Notes: a model not told the origin generated them from the letters alone. A stretch of 64,000 nt of DNA from Microbispora sp. ZYX-F-249 (GCF_039649665.1 NZ_JBDJAW010000040.1:1-64000), one strand, 5' to 3'. Counted from the first letter of the stretch, positions 25,372 to 33,500 are shown. Translations and numbers: made by a program.

Positions 25372-26250
25372 TCATGCGGCGAGCCGCCGCGGCGCGGACA
25401 GGTCGCCGCCGGCGATGAGGTCACGACCGCGGTTGCCCCTGACGAGCAGATCCGCGAGCGGGCCGTCCACGTGGCCGCCCTGACTGCGCAGCGCGGCCGC
25501 GGCCTTCGCGAGGTCCTCCACGACCGCCTCCAGGACGGTCGCGACGGCCTCCGCGTTCTGGCCGAGGATGTCGCACCACAGCCCGGGCGCGCCGGCCGCG
25601 ATCCTGGTCACGTCGCGCAGGCCCTGGCCTACCAGGGAAAGCGTGGTTCCGTCGGCGTCCGCGAGCCTGGCCGCGATCGCGGCGGACACCAGATGAGGCG
25701 CGTGCGAGACCACGGCGGCGATCCGGTCGTGCCTGCCCGCGGTCAGCACGACGCGCTCCGCCCCGCACAGCCGCACCAGTTCGCCGACCGCGGCCAGCGC
25801 CTTCGGCGCCGTGGCCGGATGCGGGCACAGGGCCCAGCTCCGCCCGGCGAACAGATTCGCCCGGGCCGCACCGGGGCCGGAGGACTCGCCGCCGGCCATC
25901 GGATGGCCGGGGACGTACGTCGCGAGGTCGCACCCGGCCGCCTCCACCTCGGCGAGGACCCGCCCCTTGGTGCTGGCCACATCGGTGTACACGGCGCCGA
26001 GCCCGCGGTCCTGGGCCTCGCGCAGCACGGCGGGCACCGCGGACGGCGGGGTGGCGACGACCACGACGTCGGCGGCGGGGTCGCCGGGGCGGTACGGCAG
26101 TCCCGCGCCCATACGCTCGGCGAGACGCAGGGCGCGGGCGTCCCGGTCGGCCAGACGGACGCGGACTCCGGCGTCGCGCAGCGCGAGCGCGACGGAGGTG
26201 CCGATCAGGCCGCAGCCGAGCACGAGAACGCGGCGAAGTGAAGCAGACAT
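25372..26250 (-). CDS. Prephenate dehydrogenase
   Basis: A 292-residue NAD-dependent enzyme converting prephenate to 4-hydroxyphenylpyruvate. VLVLGCGLIGTSVALALRDAG is the dinucleotide motif; TDVASTKG, PGHPMAGGESSG and HDRIAAVVSHAPHLVSAAIA are TyrA signatures, the last two containing the substrate-binding His residues. In glycopeptide and related clusters such a dedicated copy feeds hydroxymandelate synthase, which is present at 39.5 kb. No regulatory ACT domain is appended, so it may escape tyrosine feedback. The ATG at 26250 follows AAGGGA. A motif-B half-palindrome lies 150 bp upstream. Confidence 0.9.
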   Translation of the reverse strand: MSASLRRVLVLGCGLIGTSVALALRDAGVRVRLADRDARALRLAERMGAGLPYRPGDPAADVVVVATPPSAVPAVLREAQDRGLGAVYTDVASTKGRVLAEVEAAGCDLATYVPGHPMAGGESSGPGAARANLFAGRSWALCPHPATAPKALAAVGELVRLCGAERVVLTAGRHDRIAAVVSHAPHLVSAAIAARLADADGTTLSLVGQGLRDVTRIAAGAPGLWCDILGQNAEAVATVLEAVVEDLAKAAAALRSQGGHVDGPLADLLVRGNRGRDLIAGGDLSAPRRLAA

Positions 26251-26402
26251 GGCTAATCCCTTGTCGAGGTGCCCTTTCGCGGGGGCACGGCCGGCGGGGC
26301 GGCACGGGCCCGGCACGACGGCGGGGCCCTGTTCACCGGCAATCGTGCCGCCGGCGCGGCCCTCGGGGCCAGGGATGACGGCGGCATCAAGGTGACAGCG
26401 GA

Positions 26403-26417
26403 TGCCGCTTCCTGTCA
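26403..26417 (-). promoter_or_regulatory. Motif-B copy upstream of prephenate dehydrogenase
   Basis: On the minus strand the sequence is TGACAGGAAGCGGCA, matching the left arm and GAAG spacer of the perfect palindrome at 26950. A second GTGACAG 12 bp away forms a wider inverted repeat with it (26392-26418). Confidence 0.4.
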
Positions 26418-26441
26418 CGCGCCCGGGGGCGGGAAGCGCTG

Positions 26442-26804
26442 TCAGAGTCCGGCGGGCACCGCCCGCGCGCCTCCGGTCAGGACGTGGCGCACGAACGACC
26501 GCAGGTCCTGGTGCTCGGCGACGGCGCCGGGCTCGACCCGGAGGCCGAGCTCGCGCCGGACACGCCCGGCGATCCGGAGCGCGGCCATGGCGTCGCCGCC
26601 CAGGTCGGCGAAGGTCGCGTCCTCCTCGCCCTCGCCGACGCGCAGGACGCTCCTCCATATCTCCGCGACGCGGCTCTCCACCGCGAACACGGCGGCCGCC
26701 CGGAAGGGATCGGCCAGGGGGAGTTCGTCCGCGAACGCGGGCGACGGCGGCGGGGCGGGCACGACGTCGAGACCCGACGCGCAGGCGAGCGAGGGCAGGC
26801 ACAT
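26442..26804 (-). CDS. Carrier-protein-like gene lacking the phosphopantetheine serine
   Basis: A 120-residue protein whose C-terminal ~75 residues look like a peptidyl/acyl carrier domain: VAEIWRSVLRVGEGEEDATFADLGGDAMAALRIAGRVRRELGLRV, then LRSFVRHVL. The attachment motif that should read LGGDS is LGGDA; I read the codon as GCC (Ala), so the domain cannot be phosphopantetheinylated by the normal route. The first ~40 residues are a Pro-rich leader. The ATG at 26804 is fixed by AGGAGG seven bases upstream. It lies upstream of prephenate dehydrogenase on the same strand, with a motif-A box 66 bp before the start. It may be a structural or docking partner, or decayed. Confidence 0.7.
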   Translation of the reverse strand: MCLPSLACASGLDVVPAPPPSPAFADELPLADPFRAAAVFAVESRVAEIWRSVLRVGEGEEDATFADLGGDAMAALRIAGRVRRELGLRVEPGAVAEHQDLRSFVRHVLTGGARAVPAGL

Positions 26805-27184
26805 CAGCGACCTCCTGCGGAAAAACAGGCGCACCGGTCCGGCAACCGTACGCCGGAAGACGGCGCCGGCCATCTTCCATCGTGCTTTTCTCGTGCTTCC
26901 GCCGTTGGCGGCGAGGACTGCGTAAAAAGCGGAACCGCATTTCCCCGGCTGACAGGAAGCTGTCATTTCCCGCCAGCTTGATGTCTTTGTCCGGCCTGTT
27001 CGCGGAGGCGGGCGCGGCGCACCCTGGAGAGTGCGAGAACAAATCGCGGTCCGGTGCGGAAGCACCGAAAAATGCGACTCGAATTCGCGCCGCCGGCCGT
27101 TTCCCGGATTCGGCCGCGCTCCGCCGCCCGCGGTTCACGGCGCGCGGATCGCGGCCCGTCAACCACTCCCGGAGGTCGTTCACC
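26805..27184. promoter_or_regulatory. Divergent control region with motif A (two) and motif B
   Basis: This 380-bp gap separates the carrier-like gene from the dioxygenase. It holds motif A on the minus strand (GCACGATGGAAGATGG, 26870-26885), the perfect motif-B palindrome TGACAG-GAAG-CTGTCA (26950-26965), and motif A on the plus strand (GCACCCTGGAGAGTGC, 27019-27034). No gene is seen in it. Confidence 0.55.
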
Positions 27185-27979
27185 ATGATCCTCGACCACA
27201 CAACCGTGCTGACCTACTCCTCGTACCTCGCGCTGGACGAGGTCCTGACGGCGCAGCGCCCCCGCACGCGCGAGCACGACGAGGTGCTGTTCATCGTGAT
27301 CCACCAGGTGCACGAGCTGTGGTTCAAGCAGCTCCTGCACGAGTTCGCCGAGCTGCAGCAGCGGCTCGCCCTCGGCGACAGCGGACGCGTGCTCCACACC
27401 CTGCGCCGGTCGCTGGGGATACTCAAGCTGGTGGTCGCGCAGGTCGACGTGCTCGAGACCATGACACCTCCCCAGTTCACCGCCTTCAGGGACGCCCTCG
27501 GCAGCGCCAGCGGCTTCCAGTCGGCGCAGTTCCGGGAGGTCGAGGCCGTCCTGGGCCGGCGTGACCGGCAGGTGCTCGGCCGCTACGACGAAGGCAGCGC
27601 GGAGCGGTACCGCATCGAGGCCGCCATGAACCGGCCGTCCCTGTTCGACTCCCTGCTCGGCTACCTGGCGATCCACGGCTACCCGATCCCGGGCGAGCTG
27701 CTGCGCCGGGACGTGTCGCTGCCGATCGAGCAGTCGGAGGCGGTGCGGGAGGCCCTGCGGGCGGTCTACACGGACGACGGCCTGCCCGCACAGGTCTGCG
27801 AGGGCCTGATCGAGCTCGACGAGCGCCTGCAGGAGTGGCGGTACCGGCACGTGAAGATGGTCGAGCGGATCATCGGGTTCAAGACGGGCACCGGTGGCTC
27901 CTCCGGCGCCCCCCACCTCCGCGCCGGCGTGTTCACGCCGATGTTCCCCGACCTGTGGGCCGTGCGATGTGACTTGTGA
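27185..27979 (+). CDS. Tryptophan 2,3-dioxygenase
   Basis: A 264-residue heme enzyme that opens the indole ring of L-tryptophan to N-formylkynurenine, the first step of the kynurenine route. Signature segments are IHQVHELWFKQLLHE near residue 37 (substrate-contact His), FRDALGSASGFQSAQFREVEA (substrate Arg region), and WRYRHVKMVERIIGFKTGTGGSS, in which the His is the proximal heme ligand. Length is normal for bacterial TDO. The ATG at 27185 follows GGAGGTCG. With the formamidase-like gene and kynureninase nearby it supplies anthranilate to the cluster, and it is separated from them by the minus-strand tyrA/carrier pair. Confidence 0.92.
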   Translation: MILDHTTVLTYSSYLALDEVLTAQRPRTREHDEVLFIVIHQVHELWFKQLLHEFAELQQRLALGDSGRVLHTLRRSLGILKLVVAQVDVLETMTPPQFTAFRDALGSASGFQSAQFREVEAVLGRRDRQVLGRYDEGSAERYRIEAAMNRPSLFDSLLGYLAIHGYPIPGELLRRDVSLPIEQSEAVREALRAVYTDDGLPAQVCEGLIELDERLQEWRYRHVKMVERIIGFKTGTGGSSGAPHLRAGVFTPMFPDLWAVRCDL

Positions 27980-28009
27980 TGACGGGCAGTCCCGGCAAGC
28001 CAGGAGTAA

Positions 28010-28025
28010 GCAATCTAAAGGATGC
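28010..28025 (+). promoter_or_regulatory. Motif A upstream of the acyltransferase
   Basis: GCAATCTAAAGGATGC, 59 bp before the acyltransferase start, in the 105-bp gap after the dioxygenase. Confidence 0.5.
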
Positions 28026-28084
28026 CCAGTCGTATCTGTCGGGACAAAGTGGGCCTCATCCGTTACTAAAGAAGGGATGGCGCT

Positions 28085-29395
28085 ATGGTGGCACCTCCAA
28101 CCGCCGGCGTAGCGGCCCGCGACAAGACACGCGTCCGCACACTGGACGGGATACGCGGAATCTGCGCGATGGCGGTCGTCTTCACGCACGTCGCGTTCGC
28201 AACGTTCGTGCTCAGCTCCGCGGCCGGACCGCCACGCGAGGGCATCTGGTCGATCCTGGCGGCCGGTCAGCTGTCCATCGGACCGTTCTTCATCATGTCG
28301 GGCCTGTTCCTCTACAAGCCCTTCGTCCGCCGGGCCTTCCTCGGCACGGCCAAGCCCGACCTCGGCCGGTTCTTCGTCCGGCGGGGCGCGCGACTGCTGC
28401 CCGCCTTCTGGCTGATGACCGCGTTCTGCCTGCTGGTCCTGAACCTCGACGCGCTGCAGGGCGTCTGGGACGTGCTGCGCCCGTTCCTGCTCCTGCACAT
28501 CTACGACTTCCACTACTACGCCGGGCTCGACGTGGCGTGGACCGTTCCGGCCGAGACGCAGTTCTACCTGGCCCTGCCGGTGCTCGCGTGGTTCATCCAC
28601 CGGCTCGGGCGCGGCGTCGACGACCCGGCGCGCAAGGCCCGGCGGATGCTGGTCCCGCTCGGCGTGCTCGTGGTGCTCCAGTTCGCCTGGACCGCCTACG
28701 TCCACTCGGCGTACGAGGCGTGGCCGCCGCAGTACTTCTGGCCGTTCGGCATCACCGGCCTGTTCGCGATCGGCATGGCCATGGCGATCTGGTCCGTCCT
28801 CGCCGAGGTCTCCCCCGGGTCGGAGCCGGCCTTCTGGCGGCTCGCGGTCCGCAGGCCGCACCTGTTCTGGCTCGGCGCGCTGGTCGCCTACGCCATCAAC
28901 TGCGCCCAGCCGTTCGGCGTCCCAGGCACGGCGGACTGGCAGACGACCCCCGCGGCGCTCGTGCGGGACGCGATGCTGCTGTCCTTCTCGTTCCTGCTCA
29001 TGGTCCCGCTGGTGGTGCCGGGCGCGGCCTCGCGGTTCATGGAGGTGACGCTCGGCAACGGCGTGATGCGTTACCTCGGGCGCATCTCGTACGGCATCTA
29101 CCTCTGGCACTTCCCGATGATGTACCTGCGGTTCGGCAGCGGGAGCATCTTCGGCGAGACCGTCCCCGTCCAGATGCTGCTGGGCAAGTTCGGCTTCTGG
29201 GCCCTGGTGATCCCCGTGGCGCTCTCGACGATCGCGGTCGCCTCGGTGAGCTACTGGGTCCTCGAACGTCCCGTCATCCGCCTCGCGGACCGGTGGGCCG
29301 CGGCGCGCAAGGCGAAGGAGGCGGCCGCCCGGCCGGTCGCGCCGGCCGCCGAGGAGCCCCTGCGCCAGGAGGAGAGGAGCCCCGCGGCGATCTGA
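28085..29395 (+). CDS. Acyltransferase family 3 (OafA/YrhL-like) membrane protein
   Basis: A 436-residue integral membrane O-acyltransferase with about ten hydrophobic segments. RTLDGIRGICAMAVVFTHVAF at the N-terminus carries the family Arg and catalytic-type His, and YLGRISYGIYLWHFPMMY and VLERPVI near the end complete the acyltransferase-3 pattern. Members acetylate or acylate sugars on surface polymers, macrolides or antibiotics (for example midecamycin 3-O-acyltransferase). Here a tailoring step on an exported product is likely. The C-terminal ~45 residues are Ala/Arg/Glu-rich. Ribosome site GAAGGGA before the ATG; own motif-A box upstream; ends at a hairpin terminator. Confidence 0.82.
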   Translation: MVAPPTAGVAARDKTRVRTLDGIRGICAMAVVFTHVAFATFVLSSAAGPPREGIWSILAAGQLSIGPFFIMSGLFLYKPFVRRAFLGTAKPDLGRFFVRRGARLLPAFWLMTAFCLLVLNLDALQGVWDVLRPFLLLHIYDFHYYAGLDVAWTVPAETQFYLALPVLAWFIHRLGRGVDDPARKARRMLVPLGVLVVLQFAWTAYVHSAYEAWPPQYFWPFGITGLFAIGMAMAIWSVLAEVSPGSEPAFWRLAVRRPHLFWLGALVAYAINCAQPFGVPGTADWQTTPAALVRDAMLLSFSFLLMVPLVVPGAASRFMEVTLGNGVMRYLGRISYGIYLWHFPMMYLRFGSGSIFGETVPVQMLLGKFGFWALVIPVALSTIAVASVSYWVLERPVIRLADRWAAARKAKEAAARPVAPAAEEPLRQEERSPAAI

Positions 29396-29412
29396 CGACC
29401 CGCCACACAGAG

Positions 29413-29443
29413 GCGCCGTACCGGCTCGGACCCGGTACGGCGC
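29413..29443. terminator. Hairpin between convergent genes
   Basis: GCGCCGTACCGG (29413-29424) and CCGGTACGGCGC (29432-29443) form a perfect 12-bp stem with a 7-nt loop, between the acyltransferase and the DUF1905 gene. Confidence 0.75.
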
Positions 29444-29468
29444 TTCGCTGTGCAGGTGACTTCGGATG

Positions 29469-29921
29469 TCAGGGGCGGTTGCGGCCCTCGCGCAACGCGG
29501 CGAGCGACTTGACCACGCGCTGCTCGCGCGTCTCGGCCTTCTTGGCCTGCTCGATCCAGGTCACGAAGCCCTTCTTCTGGCTGTGGGTCAGGCCCTCGAA
29601 GAACGTCTTGGCCGCGGGCTCGTCCGCCAGCGCCTTCGCCAGGTCCTCCGGCACGGTCACCACGCGGGGCTCGGTGTCGAGCTCGATGTCGACGTCGACC
29701 TCGTCGCCCGCGGCGACGCCGGCGCCCTTGCGGTTCTCCGCGCTGACCGGCACCAGGAATTCCGGCCCGTAAACGCCGATCGTGGTGCGATAGCTGTAAT
29801 CGCCGATCGTCACTTTGACCGGCGGGCGCTTACCGGAGCCGAGCGCCTCAATGACCTCCACCGGAACCCGGATGCCGGTGGCCGTCTTGCCGTCGAGCTG
29901 GATTTTGGCGCGAAATCTCAT
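29469..29921 (-). CDS. DUF1905/YdeI (OmpD-associated-like) domain protein
   Basis: A 150-residue protein. The N-terminal ~90 residues are a DUF1905 beta barrel (KIQLDGKTATGIRVPVEVIEAL, then KVTIGDYSYRTTIGVYGPEFLVPVSAENR), and the C-terminal helices (ALADEPAAKTFFEGLTHSQKKGFVTWIEQAKKAETREQRV) are the YdeI/OmpD-associated domain. The role of this family is poorly known; some members are linked to peptide resistance in enterobacteria. It has no motif-A box and its GC pattern is housekeeping-like, so it may be an unrelated chromosomal gene caught within the cluster. Confidence 0.75.
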   Translation of the reverse strand: MRFRAKIQLDGKTATGIRVPVEVIEALGSGKRPPVKVTIGDYSYRTTIGVYGPEFLVPVSAENRKGAGVAAGDEVDVDIELDTEPRVVTVPEDLAKALADEPAAKTFFEGLTHSQKKGFVTWIEQAKKAETREQRVVKSLAALREGRNRP

Positions 29922-30113
29922 GGCGCGATCTTACCTCTCTGATAGGGCCCGTGCTGGGCTTTTCCTTTGCCTGTCCGGCGCCTCCCGCGTCCGGCGGAAG
30001 GGCACGGAAGCGCGAATGCCGTCCCGGAATGAACTCATCCCGGGACGGAATGGCGCGGAAATGACCGCTGCGGCGGAATACGCCCGGCCGGCGCACGAAA
30101 TGGCGGCCACGGC

Positions 30114-31676
30114 TCAGGGGCGGAAGAGCTCGGGGTCCATCGTGCGCACCCGGTCGGCCAGCCGTACGGGGAAGGCGACCCGGTCGAGCACGTCGCGGCG
30201 CAGGTCGACGCCGGGCGCCGTCTCGGTCAGGACCAGGCCCGCGGGCGTGACCTCGAAGACGGCGCGCTCGGTGACGATCAGAGCCTCCTGGCCGCGGCGC
30301 ACGCCCTCGCCCGCGCGATAGGTGACGTGGTCGACGGCGGGCACGAACTTCGCCACGCGGCCCTCCCGCAGGATCGTCAGCCTGCCGTCCCGGCACTCGG
30401 CGTCGAGGCCGCCGGTGGTCAGGGTGCCGGCGAAGACCAGCCGGCGGGCCGAGGCGGCGATGTCGACGAAGCCGCCGGCACCGGGGTTGGCCGCGCCGAA
30501 GCGGCTGACGTTCACGTTGCCGGCCGCGTCGATCTGGGCGAACGCGAGCGCCGCGAACGGGCAGCCGCCCCCGTCGATGAAGTCGAACTGGGAAGGGCCG
30601 TCGAGCAGGGCCTCCGGAGCGTAGTTGGCCGAGAACTGCCAGCCGCTCATGACGACGCCGCCGAAGGAGCCGTGCTCGGTGGTGAAGGTGTGGTCGTACA
30701 GCCGGCCGTCGTCGAGCAGCCCGTCCTCGGCCATCGACAGCACGGCGTCGGAGGAGCCGCCGAACCCGAAGATGGAGGTCTCGCCCGGGCGGATCTCCCT
30801 GGCCACCCGCCGCGCCACCACCTTGTCCGGCCCGGGAGCCAGCGTGGGCAGCCGCTTCAGGGCGTCCGGGACGGCGCCGAGGTAGCCGGGATCGTCGCGC
30901 ACACCGGTGCCGGTCGGCGCGTCCGGCACGACGACGACCCGGTCGACGAGCGACCCGGGGATCCGCACCTCGCGGGCGGGCCGGGAACCGCGCGGCACGA
31001 TCCGGGAGACCTGCGCGATCACCGTGCCGCCGCACGCCTTGACCGCCAGGGCGAGGGCGAGCGCGCTGGAGGTGAGCGGCTGGTCCTCGAAGGACAGGTT
31101 GCCGTCCTCGTCGGCGCTGCCGGCCCGCACGATGCCGACGTCGAGCGGCCAGGCGGGGTAGAACAGGTGCTCCTCGCCGCGGAAGTCCACGAGCTCCACC
31201 AGGTCCTCGGTGGCCGGGGCGCTGAACTTCCCCCCGCCGTGCCGGGGGTCGATGTAGGTGCCGAGACCGATCCGGGTCAGGTAGCCGGGGCCCCGCCTGG
31301 CCACCTCGCGCAGCCAGTGCATCGCCGCGCCCATCGGCCAGTTGTACGCCTCGACGAGGTCGTTCTGGATCAGCTCGGTGAGCGCCGGCCGTGCCCCGGT
31401 GACGGGGTGCCTGGGGTTGATGTAGGAGCCCGACACGATCCGGCGCATCAGGCCCTTCTTCGCGACGTGGTCCATCCCTCGGATGCCCGCCGCGTCGCCC
31501 GTCGCGCAGGGGAAGTAGAACGTGAGGTCGCGCGGCCCCCCTGTCGCGTCGTACCGGGCGCCGAGGGCGGCCAGGACCGCGTCGGGTGTGAGCCAGCCGA
31601 TCACCCCGGTGCAGGCGACCGACTGCCCGTTCCCGATCAGCGCGACGGCGGCGTCCGCTCCGCACACCTTGCTCAC
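30114..31676 (-). CDS. Family I acyl-CoA:carboxylate CoA-transferase (fused subunits)
   Basis: A 520-residue protein with alpha and beta CoA-transferase halves fused. FYFPCATGDAAGIRGMDH lies in the first half; the second half contains IFGFGGSSDAVLSMAEDG and TTEHGSFGGVVMSGW, whose Glu is in the position of the glutamyl-CoA-forming residue. Such enzymes swap CoA between short-chain acids or beta-keto acids. The GTG start at 31676 overlaps the stop of the enoyl-CoA hydratase gene (GTGA), so the two are translationally coupled. In the cluster it could activate an acid without ATP or salvage CoA from released arms. Substrate unknown. Confidence 0.78.
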   Translation of the reverse strand: MSKVCGADAAVALIGNGQSVACTGVIGWLTPDAVLAALGARYDATGGPRDLTFYFPCATGDAAGIRGMDHVAKKGLMRRIVSGSYINPRHPVTGARPALTELIQNDLVEAYNWPMGAAMHWLREVARRGPGYLTRIGLGTYIDPRHGGGKFSAPATEDLVELVDFRGEEHLFYPAWPLDVGIVRAGSADEDGNLSFEDQPLTSSALALALAVKACGGTVIAQVSRIVPRGSRPAREVRIPGSLVDRVVVVPDAPTGTGVRDDPGYLGAVPDALKRLPTLAPGPDKVVARRVAREIRPGETSIFGFGGSSDAVLSMAEDGLLDDGRLYDHTFTTEHGSFGGVVMSGWQFSANYAPEALLDGPSQFDFIDGGGCPFAALAFAQIDAAGNVNVSRFGAANPGAGGFVDIAASARRLVFAGTLTTGGLDAECRDGRLTILREGRVAKFVPAVDHVTYRAGEGVRRGQEALIVTERAVFEVTPAGLVLTETAPGVDLRRDVLDRVAFPVRLADRVRTMDPELFRP

Positions 31677-32500
31677 GGCCGCGCCTCCCGAGCGAACGCG
31701 CGGAGGCTGTCGCGGGCGATGCCGCCGTGCGCGCAGTCCTCCCCGAACATCCACGTCGTCCGCGCGTCGAGCGCCTCTGCCGCGCCCGCCGTGGCGTCGC
31801 CCAGAGCGCGCTTGGCGGAGGCGACCGCGCGCGGAGGCAGGGCGGCGAGGTCCGCCGCGATCTCACGCGCCCGCTCCAGTGCCCGGCCCGGCTCGGCCAG
31901 TTCGTCGGCCACCCCCAGCCGGCACGCGTCGGCACCGGTCAGCGGCCGGGCGCCCCAGGTCAGGCGCTTGGCCGCGGCCGGTCCGACACGGGTGACGAGG
32001 GTCTCCAGCCCCCAGGGCGGCACCCAGCCGAGCCGCACCTCCGGCAGGTGCCAGCGCGCGTCGGCGGCCGTGACGACGACGTCACATGCGGTGGCGAGCA
32101 GGAACCCGCCGCCGAGTGCGAAGCCCTCCACCGCGGCGACGACCGGGATGCCGAGTCGCTGGACGGTCCGGGCGGCGTGCCCGGTCCTCGCCTCGTGGCG
32201 GACCATGTCGCCGATCTCCAGGCGGGCCAGCTCCTTGAGGTCCGACCCGGCGCAGAAGCCCGGCGGGCTGCCGGTCAGCACCGCGACCCGCACCTCGGGA
32301 TCCCGGTCGAGGGCCTCCAGCCGGGCGGCGAGCAGGTCGACCAACCGGGCGCCGAGCGCGTTGCGCACGCGGGGCCGGTTGAGCCGCAGCACCGCCACGT
32401 GCCCGTCACGCTCGCACACCAGGTCGGCGCCCGTACGGTCGTCTGGAACGGCGGCGCGTTCCACGCCGGCCCCGGCGGGGCCGAAGGTGTCGATGCGCAT
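31673..32500 (-). CDS. Enoyl-CoA hydratase/isomerase (crotonase) family protein
   Basis: A 275-residue crotonase. VLTGSPPGFCAGSDLKEL forms the first oxyanion-hole strand, IPVVAAVEGFALGGGFLLATACDVVV the second (GGG), and HLPEVRLGWVPPWG supplies the catalytic Glu seen in one-Glu members. Crotonases hydrate enoyl-CoAs, isomerise double bonds or cleave C-C bonds; the retained CoA-oxyanion motifs mean the substrate is an acyl-CoA. It is coupled with the CoA-transferase and follows the FkbM methyltransferase by 47 bp. A role in trimming or building a CoA-linked arm is the natural guess. Confidence 0.82.
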   Translation of the reverse strand: MRIDTFGPAGAGVERAAVPDDRTGADLVCERDGHVAVLRLNRPRVRNALGARLVDLLAARLEALDRDPEVRVAVLTGSPPGFCAGSDLKELARLEIGDMVRHEARTGHAARTVQRLGIPVVAAVEGFALGGGFLLATACDVVVTAADARWHLPEVRLGWVPPWGLETLVTRVGPAAAKRLTWGARPLTGADACRLGVADELAEPGRALERAREIAADLAALPPRAVASAKRALGDATAGAAEALDARTTWMFGEDCAHGGIARDSLRAFAREARP

Positions 32501-32547
32501 CTCTGGGCTGCCCTCCCTCTGGTCGTCGCCCGCCCCGGCGGGACGGG

Positions 32548-33375
32548 TCAGGTCCGGGGCGCGCGGCGGGTGCGGGGGGCCACCCAGGCGACGTCCACGA
32601 CGTACGGACGGGCGTGCGGCCACCGGGCCACCTCCCGCCAGCCCGCCGCGCGCATGTGGTCGGCGATGACGTCGAGCGTGGACCCGCCGTCGTAGCGCGC
32701 CCAGGTGCTGCCCTCGATCACCGCGAGCTCCAGGCGGTCGAGGTCGGCGCCGGCCAGCACCTCCAGCTCCGCGCCCTGCGCGTCCACGACCAGCACGTTG
32801 CAGCCCTGCTGCACCTCGCGCAGGGGAAGGACCGGGATGGTGTCCTGCCGTACGACGGCCATCGGCAGCAGCGGGGGCAGCATGCTGGCCTGCTGGTCGT
32901 ACTCGGTCACGTGCAGGACGGCCTCGCCACGCGTGCGCCCCGCGGCCGACACGACGATCTCCCTGGCCGGCAGGCCGCCGGCCGGCGCGGGCAGCCCGGC
33001 ACGCTCGTGGTACCGCAGCCGCCGGCGCAGCTCGGGGATGTGGTCCTGGTTGGGCTCCAGCAGCACCAGACGCCGGAACCCGCAGCGGGTGAACGCCTCG
33101 ATCTCCTGTCCGATGTGCGCACCCACCTGCACCAGCCCGTCGGCGGCGATCCTGAGCCGATCGAGCAGGGAGCCCAGGTGCTGCTCCCACCGCTGCGGCG
33201 CCTGCGGGGGCACGGCCGGCGCCGGGATGGCGGGCCCGGTGGGTTCGGCAATGGCGGGCGCTGTGTCGAGGTGCGCCGTGTCGAGGTGCGCCGTGTCAAG
33301 GTGCGCCGTGTCAAGGTCCGCTGTGCCGAGGTGCGCCACCGGCGGATCCATGACGGCTCGGGAACCCTCGTTCAT
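32548..33375 (-). CDS. FkbM-family methyltransferase
   Basis: A 275-residue SAM-dependent methyltransferase. GLVQVGAHIGQEIEAFTRCGFRRLVLLEPN is motif I with the acidic SAM-ribose end, and VLVVDAQGAELEVLAGADLDRLELAVIEG is the FkbM signature. The family usually O-methylates hydroxyls of natural products or sugars. The first ~65 residues are a low-complexity leader containing four or five HLDTA repeats and a Pro/Ala stretch, outside the fold. The ATG at 33375 is spaced correctly behind AGGAGG; another six bases upstream is too near. Motif A lies 126 bp upstream. It probably heads the unit with the hydratase and CoA-transferase. Confidence 0.8.
   Translation of the reverse strand: MNEGSRAVMDPPVAHLGTADLDTAHLDTAHLDTAHLDTAPAIAEPTGPAIPAPAVPPQAPQRWEQHLGSLLDRLRIAADGLVQVGAHIGQEIEAFTRCGFRRLVLLEPNQDHIPELRRRLRYHERAGLPAPAGGLPAREIVVSAAGRTRGEAVLHVTEYDQQASMLPPLLPMAVVRQDTIPVLPLREVQQGCNVLVVDAQGAELEVLAGADLDRLELAVIEGSTWARYDGGSTLDVIADHMRAAGWREVARWPHARPYVVDVAWVAPRTRRAPRT
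33259..33330 (-). repeat. 15-bp tandem repeat encoding HLDTA
   Basis: About five copies of a 15-bp unit encode LGTAD-LDTAH-LDTAH-LDTAH-LDTA in the leader of the FkbM protein. Copies differ by single bases. Copy number probably varies between strains. Confidence 0.85.
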
Positions 33376-33500
33376 GCTCATCTCCTCCTGACCGGGCCGC
33401 AGACACGGCCCGGAAGGCCCCGGGGTGCCCGCTGTGCCGTTCGGAACGGACATCGAATCGGAACGGTCATCGAAATCGTCGCCTCAGCCGCGCGGGCGGT

